Below are positions 10,473 through 19,500 of a DNA stretch of 64,000 nucleotides, piece after piece (within the stretch, counting starts at the first letter, position 1; each line of letters opens with the position of its first letter). Origin of the DNA: CAVPWP01 sp963709395 (GTDB lineage: Bacteria; Pseudomonadota; Alphaproteobacteria; Rhodobacterales; Rhodobacteraceae); NCBI GenBank assembly GCA_963709395.1, contig CAVPWP010000019.1, positions 17,563-81,562 on the forward strand, read 5' to 3'. A program made the position numbers and the translations under genes. The notes under the pieces are model-generated. The model saw nothing but the letters and a program-made list of their open reading frames with translations. It ran no database searches and was not told the origin of the DNA.

Positions 10473-11835
10473 ATGGCGTTCGACTATGACCTCTTCGTGA
10501 TTGGCGGTGGTTCGGGCGGCGTTCGTGCGGCCCGCATCGCGGCCTCCGAAGGCGGGGCGAAGGTCGGACTGGCCGAGGAAAGCCGCATGGGCGGCACCTG
10601 CGTCATTCGCGGCTGCGTGCCGAAGAAGCTGATGGTCTTCGCCAGCGGCTATCGCCAGGCGATGGTGGACGCGGGCGACTACGGCTGGTCCGTCGATGCC
10701 GGCGATTTCGACTGGATCCGCTTTCGGACCCGCCTTCACGGCGAACTCGACCGGCTGGAAGGGGTCTACCGCCGCGACGCTCGACCAGGCCGGGGTCGAG
10801 GTCTTCGACACGCGGGCGACCGTCTCTGACCCTCACACCGTCGCGCTTGCCGACGGCCGGACGGTGACGGCCAAGCACATCCTGGTCGCGGTGGGTGGAC
10901 ACCCGGTCTACCCCTCGCAGATCAAGGGAGCGGAGCTTGGCATCACCTCGAACGACGTCTTCGATCTGGATGAGTTGCCCCAGCGCATCCTGATCGTGGG
11001 CGGAGGGTATATCGCCTGCGAATTCGCCTGCATCTTCAATGGCCTCGGCAGCAACGTCACGCAATACTACCGCGGTGCACAGATCCTGCGAGGGTTCGAC
11101 GACGAGGCGCGCGGACTGCTTGCCGAAAGCATGCATGACCGCGGCATCGATCTGCATGTCGGAACCGATGTCCTCGAGATGGAGCGGCGCGACGGCGGTA
11201 TCTGGGTCAAGGCCACCAACGGACGCGAGGCGGTCTTCGACCAGGTGCTCTTCGCCACCGGGCGCGATCCGAACACCTCCGGACTGGGCCTCGAGGACGC
11301 CGGCGTCATCCTGGGCCGGCGCGGGGAAGTGAAGGTCGACGCCTACAGCCAGTCGAACATTCCGTCGATCTTCGCGGTGGGCGATGTGACCGACCGGGTC
11401 AACCTGACACCGGTCGCCATCCGCGAGGGGCACGCCGTCGCCGACACCCTGTTCGGAGACCGGAAGTGGACGGTCGATCACGACCTCGTCCCGTCGGCGA
11501 TCTTTACCCAGCCCGAATACGGCGCCGTGGGCCTGACCGAGGAGCAGGCGCGCGAGGAGTACCGGATCGAAGTCTACTGTGCATCCTTCCGGCCGATGCG
11601 CACCGCCTTCATCGAACGGACCGAGCGGGTGCTCTTCAAACTCATCGTCGACCGCGACAGCCGCCGGGTGCTGGGCTGTCATATCGTCGCGGACGGGGCC
11701 GGCGAATTGATCCAGCTGGCCGGCGTGGCGGTCCGCATGGGTGCCACAAAGGAAGATTTCGACCGGACGGTTGCGGTACATCCCACAATCGCGGAAGAGC
11801 TTGTGACGATGCGCAAGCCGATCCGCACGGGTTGA
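10473..11835 (+). CDS. gor: Glutathione-disulfide reductase (one apparent +1 frameshift)
   Basis: FAD enzyme that reduces oxidised glutathione with NADPH. Seen: the FAD-binding GGGSGGVRAARIAA at the N-terminus, the redox-active disulfide GTCVIRGCVPKK near residue 43, an NAD(P)-binding GGGYIACEFA near 175, and the C-terminal interface HPTIAEE near 440. The frame breaks around 10771-10773 (CGCCGCG for CGCGCG). Removing one C gives VYRATLDQAGVEVF and 453 residues, the normal length. It is four bases downstream of rpiA. Confidence 0.93.
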
Positions 11836-11916
11836 AATGCGGACGGGAAACCACAGTTACTGCTTCAAGCTAGATGATCAGAAATCAAACTGACCAATAA
11901 AGGGAAAGACACCTAG

Positions 11917-13056
11917 ATGGCCAGCAACAATGGCGGACCCTGGGGCGGTGGCTCCGGTGGGGGCGGACCGCGCGGCGGCGGTGATGACAATCGTGGCGGA
12001 GACAAGCGCCCCGGAGACGGGCCGCAGATCCCCGAAATAGAAGAGATCATGAAGAAGGGTCAGGAACAATTGCGTGTCCTGATGGGCGGTCGCGGCGCGC
12101 GCGGCGGCGGCGGTGGCGGCGGCGAGGGTGGCCCCAAGCTGACCCGCGGGACCGTCGGCCTTGGCATCCTCGGTCTGGTCCTCGTCTGGGGCTGGGCCTC
12201 GCTTTATACCGTGCGACCGGAAGAACAGTCGGTCGAGCTGTTCCTGGGCGAGTTCTCGGCCATCGGGAATCCCGGTCTGAACTTCGCGCCCTGGCCCTTC
12301 GTCACCTACGAAGTGATCAACGTGACATCGGAACGGACCGAGACGATCGGCGCGGGACGCTCGGACATCTATGACGGGCTGATGCTGACCACCGATGCGA
12401 ACGTCGTGGACATCGAATTCCAGGTTGTCTGGAATATCAGCGACCCGTCGAAGCTTCTGTTCAACCTCCGGGACCCGCAGCTGACCGTACAGGCGGTGTC
12501 CGAAGCCGTGATGCGCGAGATCATCGCCGCGTCGAACCTGGCCCCGATCCTCAACCGAGATCGTGGGATTATCGCCGACACGGCGTTGCAGAACATTCAG
12601 GCGACGCTTGACGAGTATGAAAGCGGAATCAACATCGTTCGTGTGAACCTTGACCGGGCCGACCCGCCGCCGGAGGTGATCGACTCGTTCCGCGAGGTTC
12701 AGGCCGCGGCGCAGGAACGCGACCGGCTTCAGCGTCAGGCGGATGCCTATGCCAACCGGGTGCTCGCCGAGGCCCGGGGTGAAGCGGCGCAGATCCTCGA
12801 ACAGGCCGAAGGTTATCGTGCGCAGGTCGTCAACGAAGCCATCGGTGAGGCAAGCCGCTTCATCGCGGTGGCACAGGAATTCAACAACGCACCCGAAGTC
12901 ACCCAGCGGCGTCTCTATCTCGAGACGATCGAGCGCACGCTTGGCGGCCTCGACAAGGTGATCATCGACGATGGCGGCAATACGAGCGGTCAGGGCGTCG
13001 TGCCCTATCTTCCGCTGAACGATTTGCGCCGCCAGCCGACACAGGCGGAGAACTGA
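11917..13056 (+). CDS. hflK: FtsH protease modulator HflK
   Basis: Band-7/SPFH membrane protein that forms a complex with HflC around FtsH and limits its access to membrane substrates. The 379-residue protein has a glycine-rich N-terminus (about residues 5-70), one membrane segment near residues 80-100, then an SPFH domain starting YTVRPEEQSVEL and a coiled region rich in QAEGYRAQVVNEA-like heptads. hflC starts two bases after its stop codon. A gap of about 80 bases separates it from gor, so it likely has its own promoter. Confidence 0.95.
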   Translation: MASNNGGPWGGGSGGGGPRGGGDDNRGGDKRPGDGPQIPEIEEIMKKGQEQLRVLMGGRGARGGGGGGGEGGPKLTRGTVGLGILGLVLVWGWASLYTVRPEEQSVELFLGEFSAIGNPGLNFAPWPFVTYEVINVTSERTETIGAGRSDIYDGLMLTTDANVVDIEFQVVWNISDPSKLLFNLRDPQLTVQAVSEAVMREIIAASNLAPILNRDRGIIADTALQNIQATLDEYESGINIVRVNLDRADPPPEVIDSFREVQAAAQERDRLQRQADAYANRVLAEARGEAAQILEQAEGYRAQVVNEAIGEASRFIAVAQEFNNAPEVTQRRLYLETIERTLGGLDKVIIDDGGNTSGQGVVPYLPLNDLRRQPTQAEN

Positions 13057-13057
13057 G

Positions 13058-14083
13058 ATGCGCAAGGCAGGCTACATCATTCCCGTCATCGTCATTCTCG
13101 GCGCGGTCGGTCTGAGTTCGCTCTTCATCGTGGACGAGCGTGAGAAGGCGCTGGTCCTCCAGTTCGGCCAGATCCGCCAGGTCGTGGAAGAGCCGGGCCT
13201 CGGCTTCAAGGTGCCGATCATCCAGGAAGTGGTGAAATATGACAGCCGCATCCTGTCGCTGGATACCGAAACGATCGAAGTCACGCCCTCGGATGACCGT
13301 CGTCTGATCGTTGACGCGTTCGCGCGTTACCGGATCGCGGATGTCGTGCAATTCCGTCAGGCCGTAGGCGTGGGGGGCACTCGTGTCGCCGAAGACCGGC
13401 TGTCGTCCATCCTGAACGCCCAGATCCGCGAGGTTCTGGGTGCTGATCAGGTCACGTCGGACACGATTCTGTCGGGTGAACGGCGCGACCTTGCGCTGCG
13501 CATCCTGGCGAATGCCCGCGCGAGTGCCGACAGCCTCGGACTGCAGATCATCGACGTGCGGCTGAAGCAGACGAACCTGCCGCAGCAGAACCTCGAGGCG
13601 ACCTATGCCCGGATGCGGGCCGAGCGTGAACGCGAGGCCGCGGACGAAATCGCCCGCGGTAACGAAGCGGCACAGCGCGTACGCGCAGCGGCGGACCGGA
13701 CCGTGGTCGAGACGATCTCGAATTCGAGCCGTGATGCGGAGATCACACGAGGCGAGGCGGATGCGGAACGCAACCGCGTCTATGCCGAAGCCTTCGGCAA
13801 CAACCCCGAGTTCTTCTCGTTCTATCGCTCGCTGTCGTCCTTCGAGCGGACCATGCAGCAGGAGACCTCGACCATCGTGCTGTCGCCCGACAGCGAGTTC
13901 GTCTCCGAGCTTTTCGGCGCGATCCGCGCCGAGGGTCTGGGCGAGGTCCGGCTTGAAGGGCTTGACCTCGAAGGGATCCGGCGCCTCGTTCCCGAAACGC
14001 GGATCTCGCCCGATCTGCCCGAAGCCGAGCGTGAGCGGATCGAAGCCGAGCAGGCCGGTGAAGAGGACGTGGGGACCAATTGA
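13058..14083 (+). CDS. hflC: FtsH protease modulator HflC
   Basis: Partner of HflK in the FtsH-HflKC complex of the inner membrane. The 341-residue protein starts with one membrane segment (residues about 5-23) followed by FIVDEREKALVLQFGQ, the usual start of the HflC SPFH domain. A helical region (ARMRAEREREAADEIARGNE) follows near residue 180. The C-terminus ends in an acidic tail. Its stop codon overlaps the start of the DUF2065 gene, so the four genes hflK-hflC-DUF2065-degP read as one cluster. Confidence 0.96.
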   Translation: MRKAGYIIPVIVILGAVGLSSLFIVDEREKALVLQFGQIRQVVEEPGLGFKVPIIQEVVKYDSRILSLDTETIEVTPSDDRRLIVDAFARYRIADVVQFRQAVGVGGTRVAEDRLSSILNAQIREVLGADQVTSDTILSGERRDLALRILANARASADSLGLQIIDVRLKQTNLPQQNLEATYARMRAEREREAADEIARGNEAAQRVRAAADRTVVETISNSSRDAEITRGEADAERNRVYAEAFGNNPEFFSFYRSLSSFERTMQQETSTIVLSPDSEFVSELFGAIRAEGLGEVRLEGLDLEGIRRLVPETRISPDLPEAERERIEAEQAGEEDVGTN

Positions 14084-14277
14084 TCGGAACGCTTTTTCTG
14101 GGCTTCGGCCTGGTGCTGATCATCGAGGGGCTGGTGTTCGCACTGGCCCCTTCGCGTCTTGAGGATGTGCTTGAAATGCTGCGCCGGATGCCGATCGAAG
14201 CGCGCCGCGTCATCGGGCTTGGGGCCGTGACGCTTGGGCTCTTGCTGCTCTGGATCGCGCAGAACGCCGGGTTCTGA
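14080..14277 (+). CDS. DUF2065 small membrane protein
   Basis: A 65-residue protein with two hydrophobic segments and the family signature FLGFGLVLIIEGLVFALAPS. It occurs regularly beside hflC in proteobacteria; function is unknown. The start is a TTG that overlaps the hflC stop codon (translational coupling is likely). The next gene, degP, starts 143 bases later. Confidence 0.82.
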   Translation: MIGTLFLGFGLVLIIEGLVFALAPSRLEDVLEMLRRMPIEARRVIGLGAVTLGLLLLWIAQNAGF

Positions 14278-14420
14278 CGCTCTCGCGGCCATCACGACAC
14301 GGTGACAGGACACAAGTGGGGTTTGAGTTGTCGCCCCATCTTGCCTATCTTCAATGCCTGCACTGACGGCACAGAACCGTCACAGGGGCTGGCATGAACC
14401 CATTCGAAAAGGAGGTCGGC

Positions 14421-15879
14421 GTGACTCCGACATCAGTGGCTATGAACGAACGCAATCCTGCATTCACCCGAAGCCTCTGGCTTCTGATCCTCGGCATGGC
14501 CTTCGCCATCGCCCAGGTCATCGCGACACCGGTGCGCGCGGCACCCGAGAGCTTCGCCGATCTGGCCGAAAAGGTCAGCCCGTCGGTGGTGAACATCACG
14601 ACATCGACAACGGTCGCGGCCTCCACCGGGCCCGCGCCGATGGTGCCCGAGGGATCGCCCTTCGAGGATTTCTTCCGCGATTTCATGGAGCGCAACCCGG
14701 AAGGGGACAGACCGCGTCGCAGCCAGGCACTTGGCTCGGGCTTCGTCATCTCGGAAGACGGCTACATCGTCACCAACAACCACGTCATCGCCAATTCCGA
14801 CGAGATCCTGATCGAGTTCTATTCGGGCGAGGAACTTCCGGCCGAGGTGATCGGCACCGATCCGAATACCGACCTCGCGCTGCTCAAGGTCAACAGCGAC
14901 GATCCGCTGCCCTTCGTGCCATGGGGCGACAGCGAAGTGGCGCGCGTGGGCGATTGGGTGATGGCCATGGGCAACCCGCTTGGCCAGGGCTTCTCGGTCT
15001 CGTCGGGCATCATCTCGGCCCGCGGTCGGGCGCTCTCGGGCAGTTATGACGACTACATCCAGACCGACGCGGCCATCAACCGTGGCAACTCGGGCGGTCC
15101 GCTCTTCAACATGGACGGCGAGGTGATCGGCGTGAACACCGCGATCCTGTCGCCCAACGGCGGCTCGATCGGGATCGGCTTCGCGATGTCCAGCCGGGTC
15201 GCCGACCGGGGTGATCCAGCAGCTTCTCGACTATGGCGAGACCCGCCGCGGCTGGCTTGGCGTGCGCATCCAGGACGTGACCGAAGACCTCGCCGAAGGC
15301 CTTGGCCTTGAAGAGGCGCGCGGCGCGCTTGTCACCGACGTGCCCGAGGGGCCGGCGGCCGAGGCGGGGATGCAGTCGGGCGACGTCATCGTGGCCTTCG
15401 AGGGCGCCGACATCAGCGATACCCGTGAACTGGTGCGCCGCGTCGGCAACACCGAGGTCGGCAAGGATGTCCGCATCGATGTCGTCCGCAACGGCGAAAC
15501 CGAGACGCTGACCGTGACGCTTGGCCGTCGCGAGGACGCGGAACGGGCCGTGCCCGCCTCGGCCTCGGCGACCGAACCGCTCGAAGGCGAAGCGCTGGGC
15601 CTGTCGCTCTCGGAGATGACCGAGGAACTGCGCGCGCAGCTGGGTCTGCCGGACGAGGCCACGGGCCTTGTCGTGACCGACGTGGCAGGCGATTCCGAGG
15701 CGTTCGAGAAGGGCGTCCGCGCGGGTGATGTCATCACCGAAGCGGGACAGCAGCCGGTCGAGACGATCGGTGATCTCGAGGACCGGATCGCCGAGGCGCG
15801 CGAAGCCGGCCGCCGGTCGCTTCTCATGCTCGTGCGGCGCGAGGGCGACCCGCGCTTCGTGGCGCTGTCGGTCGAATGA
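14421..15879 (+). CDS. degP: Periplasmic serine protease DegP/HtrA/DegQ type (one apparent +1 frameshift)
   Basis: Periplasmic protease and chaperone. A signal anchor is followed by the protease domain with His in TNNHVIANS, Asp in DPNTDLALLKV and Ser in RGNSGGPLF, then two PDZ domains. The frame breaks at 15208-15211, where GGGG stands for GGG; removing one G gives VADRVIQQLLDYGETRRG and a 485-residue protein. I chose the GTG at 14421 because AAGGAGG lies five bases upstream, better than an ATG at 14394 or 14442. It follows hflKC-DUF2065, a common grouping that joins membrane and periplasmic quality control. Confidence 0.92.
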
Positions 15880-15902
15880 CCGGGGCGTGACACAGGTTCG
15901 AA

Positions 15903-15926
15903 GGGGCGCCTCCGGGCGCCCCTTTT
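15903..15926 (+). terminator. Intrinsic terminator after degP
   Basis: GGGGCGCC, loop TCCG, GGCGCCCC, then TTTT. It lies 24 bases past the degP stop and just before the end of the convergent dnaE2-tail gene, so it probably ends the hflK-degP transcript. Confidence 0.85.
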
Positions 15927-15930
15927 CGTT

Positions 15931-16338
15931 TCAGGGCTGATCGCCCGCCTTGCACGGCGTATGCACCGCCCGCGCCACCGGGTGTTCGCGCAAAAGCTCG
16001 TCGAGCATCCAGCTGATGTCCTCGATCTCCTCGGCGATGACATGGGTCACCGCGCCCTCGCGCTGAAGCCGCCCGGTTACCCGCAGGCAGCGCCCGGCGA
16101 TCACCGCGCGACGGAAGCGTTCGTAGACCTTGCGCCAGACGATGACATTCACCACGCCGGTCTCATCTTCCAGCGTGACGAAGATCACCCCCTTGGCCGT
16201 GCCCGGCCGCTGCCGCACCAGGACAAGCCCAGCCACCCGGAGACGCGCCATATTGGGCACCTCGTCCAGCCGGGCATTGGGGATGCACGACGGCGGGCGC
16301 GGCCAGGGGTCGGTCGGAGGGGCGGGGGACAGCGACAT
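15931..16338 (-). CDS. Orphan C-terminal OB-fold piece of error-prone DNA polymerase DnaE2
   Basis: The 135-residue frame matches only the last part of DnaE2, the SOS-induced translesion polymerase, which is normally over 1000 residues. Seen: VAGLVLVRQRPGTAKGVIF, TLEDETGVVNVIVW, VTGRLQREG and HVIAEEIEDIS, the nucleic-acid-binding OB-fold at the end of DnaE2. All catalytic domains are missing, and no imuA or imuB is nearby. A LexA box stands two bases before the ATG at 16338, which would leave a leaderless mRNA. An internal ATG at 16251 has GAGG about eight bases upstream and would give a 106-residue protein starting at the OB-fold. It is either a deletion remnant that kept its SOS promoter or a small working gene. 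The frame itself is undamaged. Confidence 0.75.
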   Translation of the reverse strand: MSLSPAPPTDPWPRPPSCIPNARLDEVPNMARLRVAGLVLVRQRPGTAKGVIFVTLEDETGVVNVIVWRKVYERFRRAVIAGRCLRVTGRLQREGAVTHVIAEEIEDISWMLDELLREHPVARAVHTPCKAGDQP

Positions 16339-16340
16339 GA

Positions 16341-16355
16341 GAACAAAGATAGAAC
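16341..16355 (-). promoter_or_regulatory. LexA (SOS) box GTTC-N7-GTTC
   Basis: On the minus strand the sequence is GTTCTATCTTTGTTC, an exact match to the alphaproteobacterial LexA consensus GTTC-N7-GTTC. It lies directly before the dnaE2-tail frame, where imuA-imuB-dnaE2 cassettes normally carry such a box. Confidence 0.8.
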
Positions 16356-16375
16356 ATATCCCCGTTAGGGGAAAG

Positions 16376-16975
16376 TCAGGAGTCGTCGGAAAAGGTTTTC
16401 CGGAACCCCTCGCCGGTGTTCTTGTGCGGATAGGGTTCGGACGGCTCAGAAAGGCCCAGCCCGGCGCAGAGCGGCCCCCAGCCATCGCCCAGCCCATGTT
16501 CGATCAGCCGTTCCGGCGGAATTTCGCGGCGCACCGCGTCGACATGCGCCTCGTAGATGGCGATGCAATGCGCGCGGTCGTCGGGCCGGTCGTCGAAGAC
16601 CTGTCGCAGGATCTGTCGTCCCAGGCTTTCCGGCGCGCCGGTTGCGGCCACCGGAAAGATCGTCGCCGCCGCGCTGTCATACCAGTCGCCCGCATCGCGC
16701 AGGGTCAGGATCACTTTCGCGTCAGGATAGGCCGCCGCAAGCTCGCGCCAGTAATGCGCCGTCGGCCAGTCCACCGCCGAGCGGAACCCGGCGTAAAGCA
16801 CGTCCCAGCCGACATCCTCACCGCTCATCCGCCGTCGCCAGGGGCCATAAAGCGCCTCGTCCCCGATGATTGCGAACATGTGGTGGCAGGGCCCGACCCC
16901 CAGAATCTCGAGCGCCTCGCGCATCGAATCTGTTCCTGTCCGGCCGAACCCGGCCCCGATCACATCCAGCGGCAT
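16376..16975 (-). CDS. Sulfotransferase-family P-loop protein
   Basis: A 199-residue protein with GAGFGRTGTDSMREAL at the N-terminus, a variant of the PAPS-binding P-loop seen in a bacterial sulfotransferase-like family (Sulfotransfer_4). KVILTLRDAGDWYDS near residue 88 corresponds to the 3'-phosphate-binding region of sulfotransferases. There is no signal peptide, so it is probably cytoplasmic. The substrate is unknown. It lies upstream of the dnaE2 tail on the same strand and divergent from the ferredoxin gene. Confidence 0.82.
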   Translation of the reverse strand: MPLDVIGAGFGRTGTDSMREALEILGVGPCHHMFAIIGDEALYGPWRRRMSGEDVGWDVLYAGFRSAVDWPTAHYWRELAAAYPDAKVILTLRDAGDWYDSAAATIFPVAATGAPESLGRQILRQVFDDRPDDRAHCIAIYEAHVDAVRREIPPERLIEHGLGDGWGPLCAGLGLSEPSEPYPHKNTGEGFRKTFSDDS

Positions 16976-17070
16976 CGCCTGTCTCCTGCAAGTCCGTCGT
17001 CCGAAAAACTGGCTGGCCCCCGGACTGCACCCATATTAACAGGACCTCCGCAGAAGGATACGAGGAAGCG

Positions 17071-17394
17071 ATGGCGAAGATCACCTATATCGAGCATGGC
17101 GGCACCGAGCATGTCGTCGAGGTCCCCAACGGCATGACCGTGATGGAAGGCGCGCGCGACAACAACATTCCGGGCATCGAGGCCGATTGCGGCGGCGCCT
17201 GCGCCTGTTCGACCTGCCATGTCTATGTCCACCCCGACTGGGTCGCGAAGCTGCCCAAGAAGGACCCGATGGAAGAAGACATGCTCGACTTCGCCTATCA
17301 GCCCGATCCGGCCCGGTCGCGCCTGACCTGCCAGCTCAAGGTCTCGGACGCGCTCGACGGGTTGGTCGTGCAGATGCCCGAAAAACAGATCTGA
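17071..17394 (+). CDS. 2Fe-2S ferredoxin, adrenodoxin/Isc type
   Basis: A 107-residue electron-transfer protein. The cluster ligands are visible as CGGACACSTCHVYV (Cys-x5-Cys-x2-Cys) near residues 39-49 and a fourth Cys in RLTCQL near 89. This spacing is typical of adrenodoxin-like ferredoxins that serve Fe-S assembly or P450/monooxygenase systems; no partner is next to it. GAGGA lies four bases before the ATG at 17071. Its stop codon overlaps the start of the following lipoprotein gene. Confidence 0.92.
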   Translation: MAKITYIEHGGTEHVVEVPNGMTVMEGARDNNIPGIEADCGGACACSTCHVYVHPDWVAKLPKKDPMEEDMLDFAYQPDPARSRLTCQLKVSDALDGLVVQMPEKQI

Positions 17395-18122
17395 TGCGCC
17401 GCGCGGCCCTTCTCGCCGCATGTCTTGCAGCCGGATGCGCCGCGGCGGACGGGCCCGATCCGCAGATCGTCTCGGCCCGCTACGAGGTTGATCTCGACAC
17501 CTATCCCCATCGCATCATGGGCGGCATCCGCGAAAAGGCCGTGCTCGTCGCCGTCGATGACACCGGCGTCGAATACCGCGTCGATCTGCGCGCCACCGGT
17601 ACCAACGTCTTCGAGGATATCGCCCCGCGCGTTGTCGATGCCGATGGCGATGGCGCCGCCGATATCGTCGTGGTCGAAACGGCGCTCGACCAGGGCGCGC
17701 AGCTTGCGGTCTACAGCCTGCGCCGGGGCACCCTCGTCAAATCCGTCGCGACCCCGCATATCGGCACACGCTTCCGCTGGCTCGCCCCCGTGGCCGTGGG
17801 CGACCTCGACGGAGACGGCGTCACCGACATCGCCTATGTCGACCGTCCGCATCTTGCGAAGACTCTTCGGGTCTGGAGCTACGCCGCCGGAGGCCTCACC
17901 GAGATCGCGGCGATGCCCGATCTGACCAACCACCGCATCGGCGACGAGGTGATCTGGGGCGGCCTGCGCAACTGCGGGACCGGGCCCGAGATGGTGCTGG
18001 CCGACGGCGGCTTCTCCCGCATCGTCCTCGTGCGCCTCACGCACGACGGGCTGACCCGCACCGACACCGACCTGCCCGCGACGCCGCAAGGTTTCGACCG
18101 CGCCCTCGCCTGCGCCGGCTAG
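17394..18122 (+). CDS. FG-GAP/VCBS-repeat lipoprotein
   Basis: A 242-residue exported protein. The N-terminus LLAACLAAGC is a lipobox, so the mature protein should be lipid-anchored at that Cys. Two calcium-binding-loop-like repeats, DADGDGAADIVVVE near residue 83 and DLDGDGVTDIAYVD near 140, mark FG-GAP/VCBS-type beta-propeller blades. Function is unknown. The start overlaps the ferredoxin stop (TGATG), so translation is probably coupled, although a functional link to the ferredoxin is not obvious. Confidence 0.78.
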   Translation: MRRAALLAACLAAGCAAADGPDPQIVSARYEVDLDTYPHRIMGGIREKAVLVAVDDTGVEYRVDLRATGTNVFEDIAPRVVDADGDGAADIVVVETALDQGAQLAVYSLRRGTLVKSVATPHIGTRFRWLAPVAVGDLDGDGVTDIAYVDRPHLAKTLRVWSYAAGGLTEIAAMPDLTNHRIGDEVIWGGLRNCGTGPEMVLADGGFSRIVLVRLTHDGLTRTDTDLPATPQGFDRALACAG

Positions 18123-18152
18123 CGTTTCTTCTGGCGCGAAATACCTCGGGGG

Positions 18153-19435
18153 TCAGGGGGCAGAGCCCCCTGAAAGCGCCCGCCAGCCGATGTCACGCCG
18201 GCACAGGCCCTCGGGCCAGTCGATCGCGTCGATCATCGCATAGGCCGCGTCCCGCGCTTCGGCCAGGCTCTCGGCCCGGGCGGTGACGTTCAGCACCCGT
18301 CCGCCTGTCGCCACGACCTGCCCGCCGCGCCGGGCCGTCCCGGCATGAAAGACCATCCGGCGGCTGTCCTCGGGCAGCGCTTCGAGCCCGCCGATCACCG
18401 ATCCGGTCTCGTAGGTCCCCGGATAGCCGCGCGCCGCCATCACGACCGTGAGTGCATGGTCGTCCGCCCAGTTCACACGGGCCCCGGCCAGCCGCCCTTC
18501 GGCGCAGGCCAGCATCAGGTCAAGCGCCTGCCCGCCCAGCCGCATCATCAGCACCTGGCATTCCGGATCGCCGAAGCGCACGTTGTATTCCACCAGCCTG
18601 GGCGCGCCGTCCGCGATCATCAGCCCGACATAGAGCACGCCCTGATAGGGCACACCGCGCCGCGCCATCTCGGCGATGGTCGGGCGCACGATCTCGTCCA
18701 GCGCGCGCTGCGTCACGGCCTCGGTCATCACCGGGGCCGGGGAATAGGCGCCCATGCCGCCGGTATTGGGGCCGGTATCGCCCTCGCCCACGCGCTTGTG
18801 GTCCTGCGCGGTGCCGATGGGCAAGACGTCCGTGCCGTCGCAGAGAACGAAGAACGAGGCTTCCTCGCCCTCCATGAATTCCTCGACCACGACCTCGGCG
18901 CCCGCCGCGCCGAAGGCCCCGCCGAACATCTCGTCGATCGCCGACAGCGCCTCGGCCTCGGACATCGCCACCACGACGCCCTTGCCCGCGGCCAGCCCGT
19001 CGGCCTTGACCACGATCGGCGCGCCCTGCGCCCGGACATGCGCCTTCGCGGCGTCCGCGTCCGTGAACCGCGCCCAGGCGGCGGTCGGCGCGCCGCAGGC
19101 GTCGCAGATTTCCTTGGTGAAGGCCTTCGAGGCCTCAAGCCGCGCGGCCGCCTGCCGACGGGCCGAAGACCGCGAAGCCCCGCGTCGCGCAGCCGGTCCG
19201 CCACGCCCGCGGCCAGCGGCGCCTCGGGCCCGATGATCACGAAGTCCACCGCGTTCTCCTCGGCGAAGGCCGCGACCGCGCCGCCGTCGAGGATGTCGAG
19301 ATCGGCGCAGTCCGCGATCTCGGCGATGCCCGCATTGCCCGGCGCGACGATCAGCCGGTCGCACTTGGGGTTCTGCAGGACGGCCCAGGCGATGCTGTGC
19401 TCGCGGCCGCCGCCGCCGAGGATGAGGATGTTCAT
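18153..19435 (-). CDS. purD: Phosphoribosylamine-glycine ligase (two apparent +1 frameshifts)
   Basis: ATP-grasp enzyme of purine synthesis, making GAR from phosphoribosylamine and glycine. The N-terminal ILGGGGREHSIAW and APGNAGIAEI are in one frame; LEASKAFTKEICDACGAPTA, the ATP-grasp VVKADGLAAGKGVVVA and NVRFGDPECQ are in another. Two extra bases about 27 bases apart explain this: CCCC for CCC at 19178-19181 and CC for C at 19151-19152 (plus strand). Removing both gives AGFAVFGPSAAAARLEASK and a normal 426-residue enzyme. Between the two sites a third frame is used, which argues against random decay. xseA starts divergently 65 bases away. Confidence 0.92.
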
Positions 19436-19500
19436 GGGCCCGCCTTTCCCTTGGCTTCGGGGCGTTCTAAGGTCGGGGCACCCGCAGCACAAGGCGCGCC

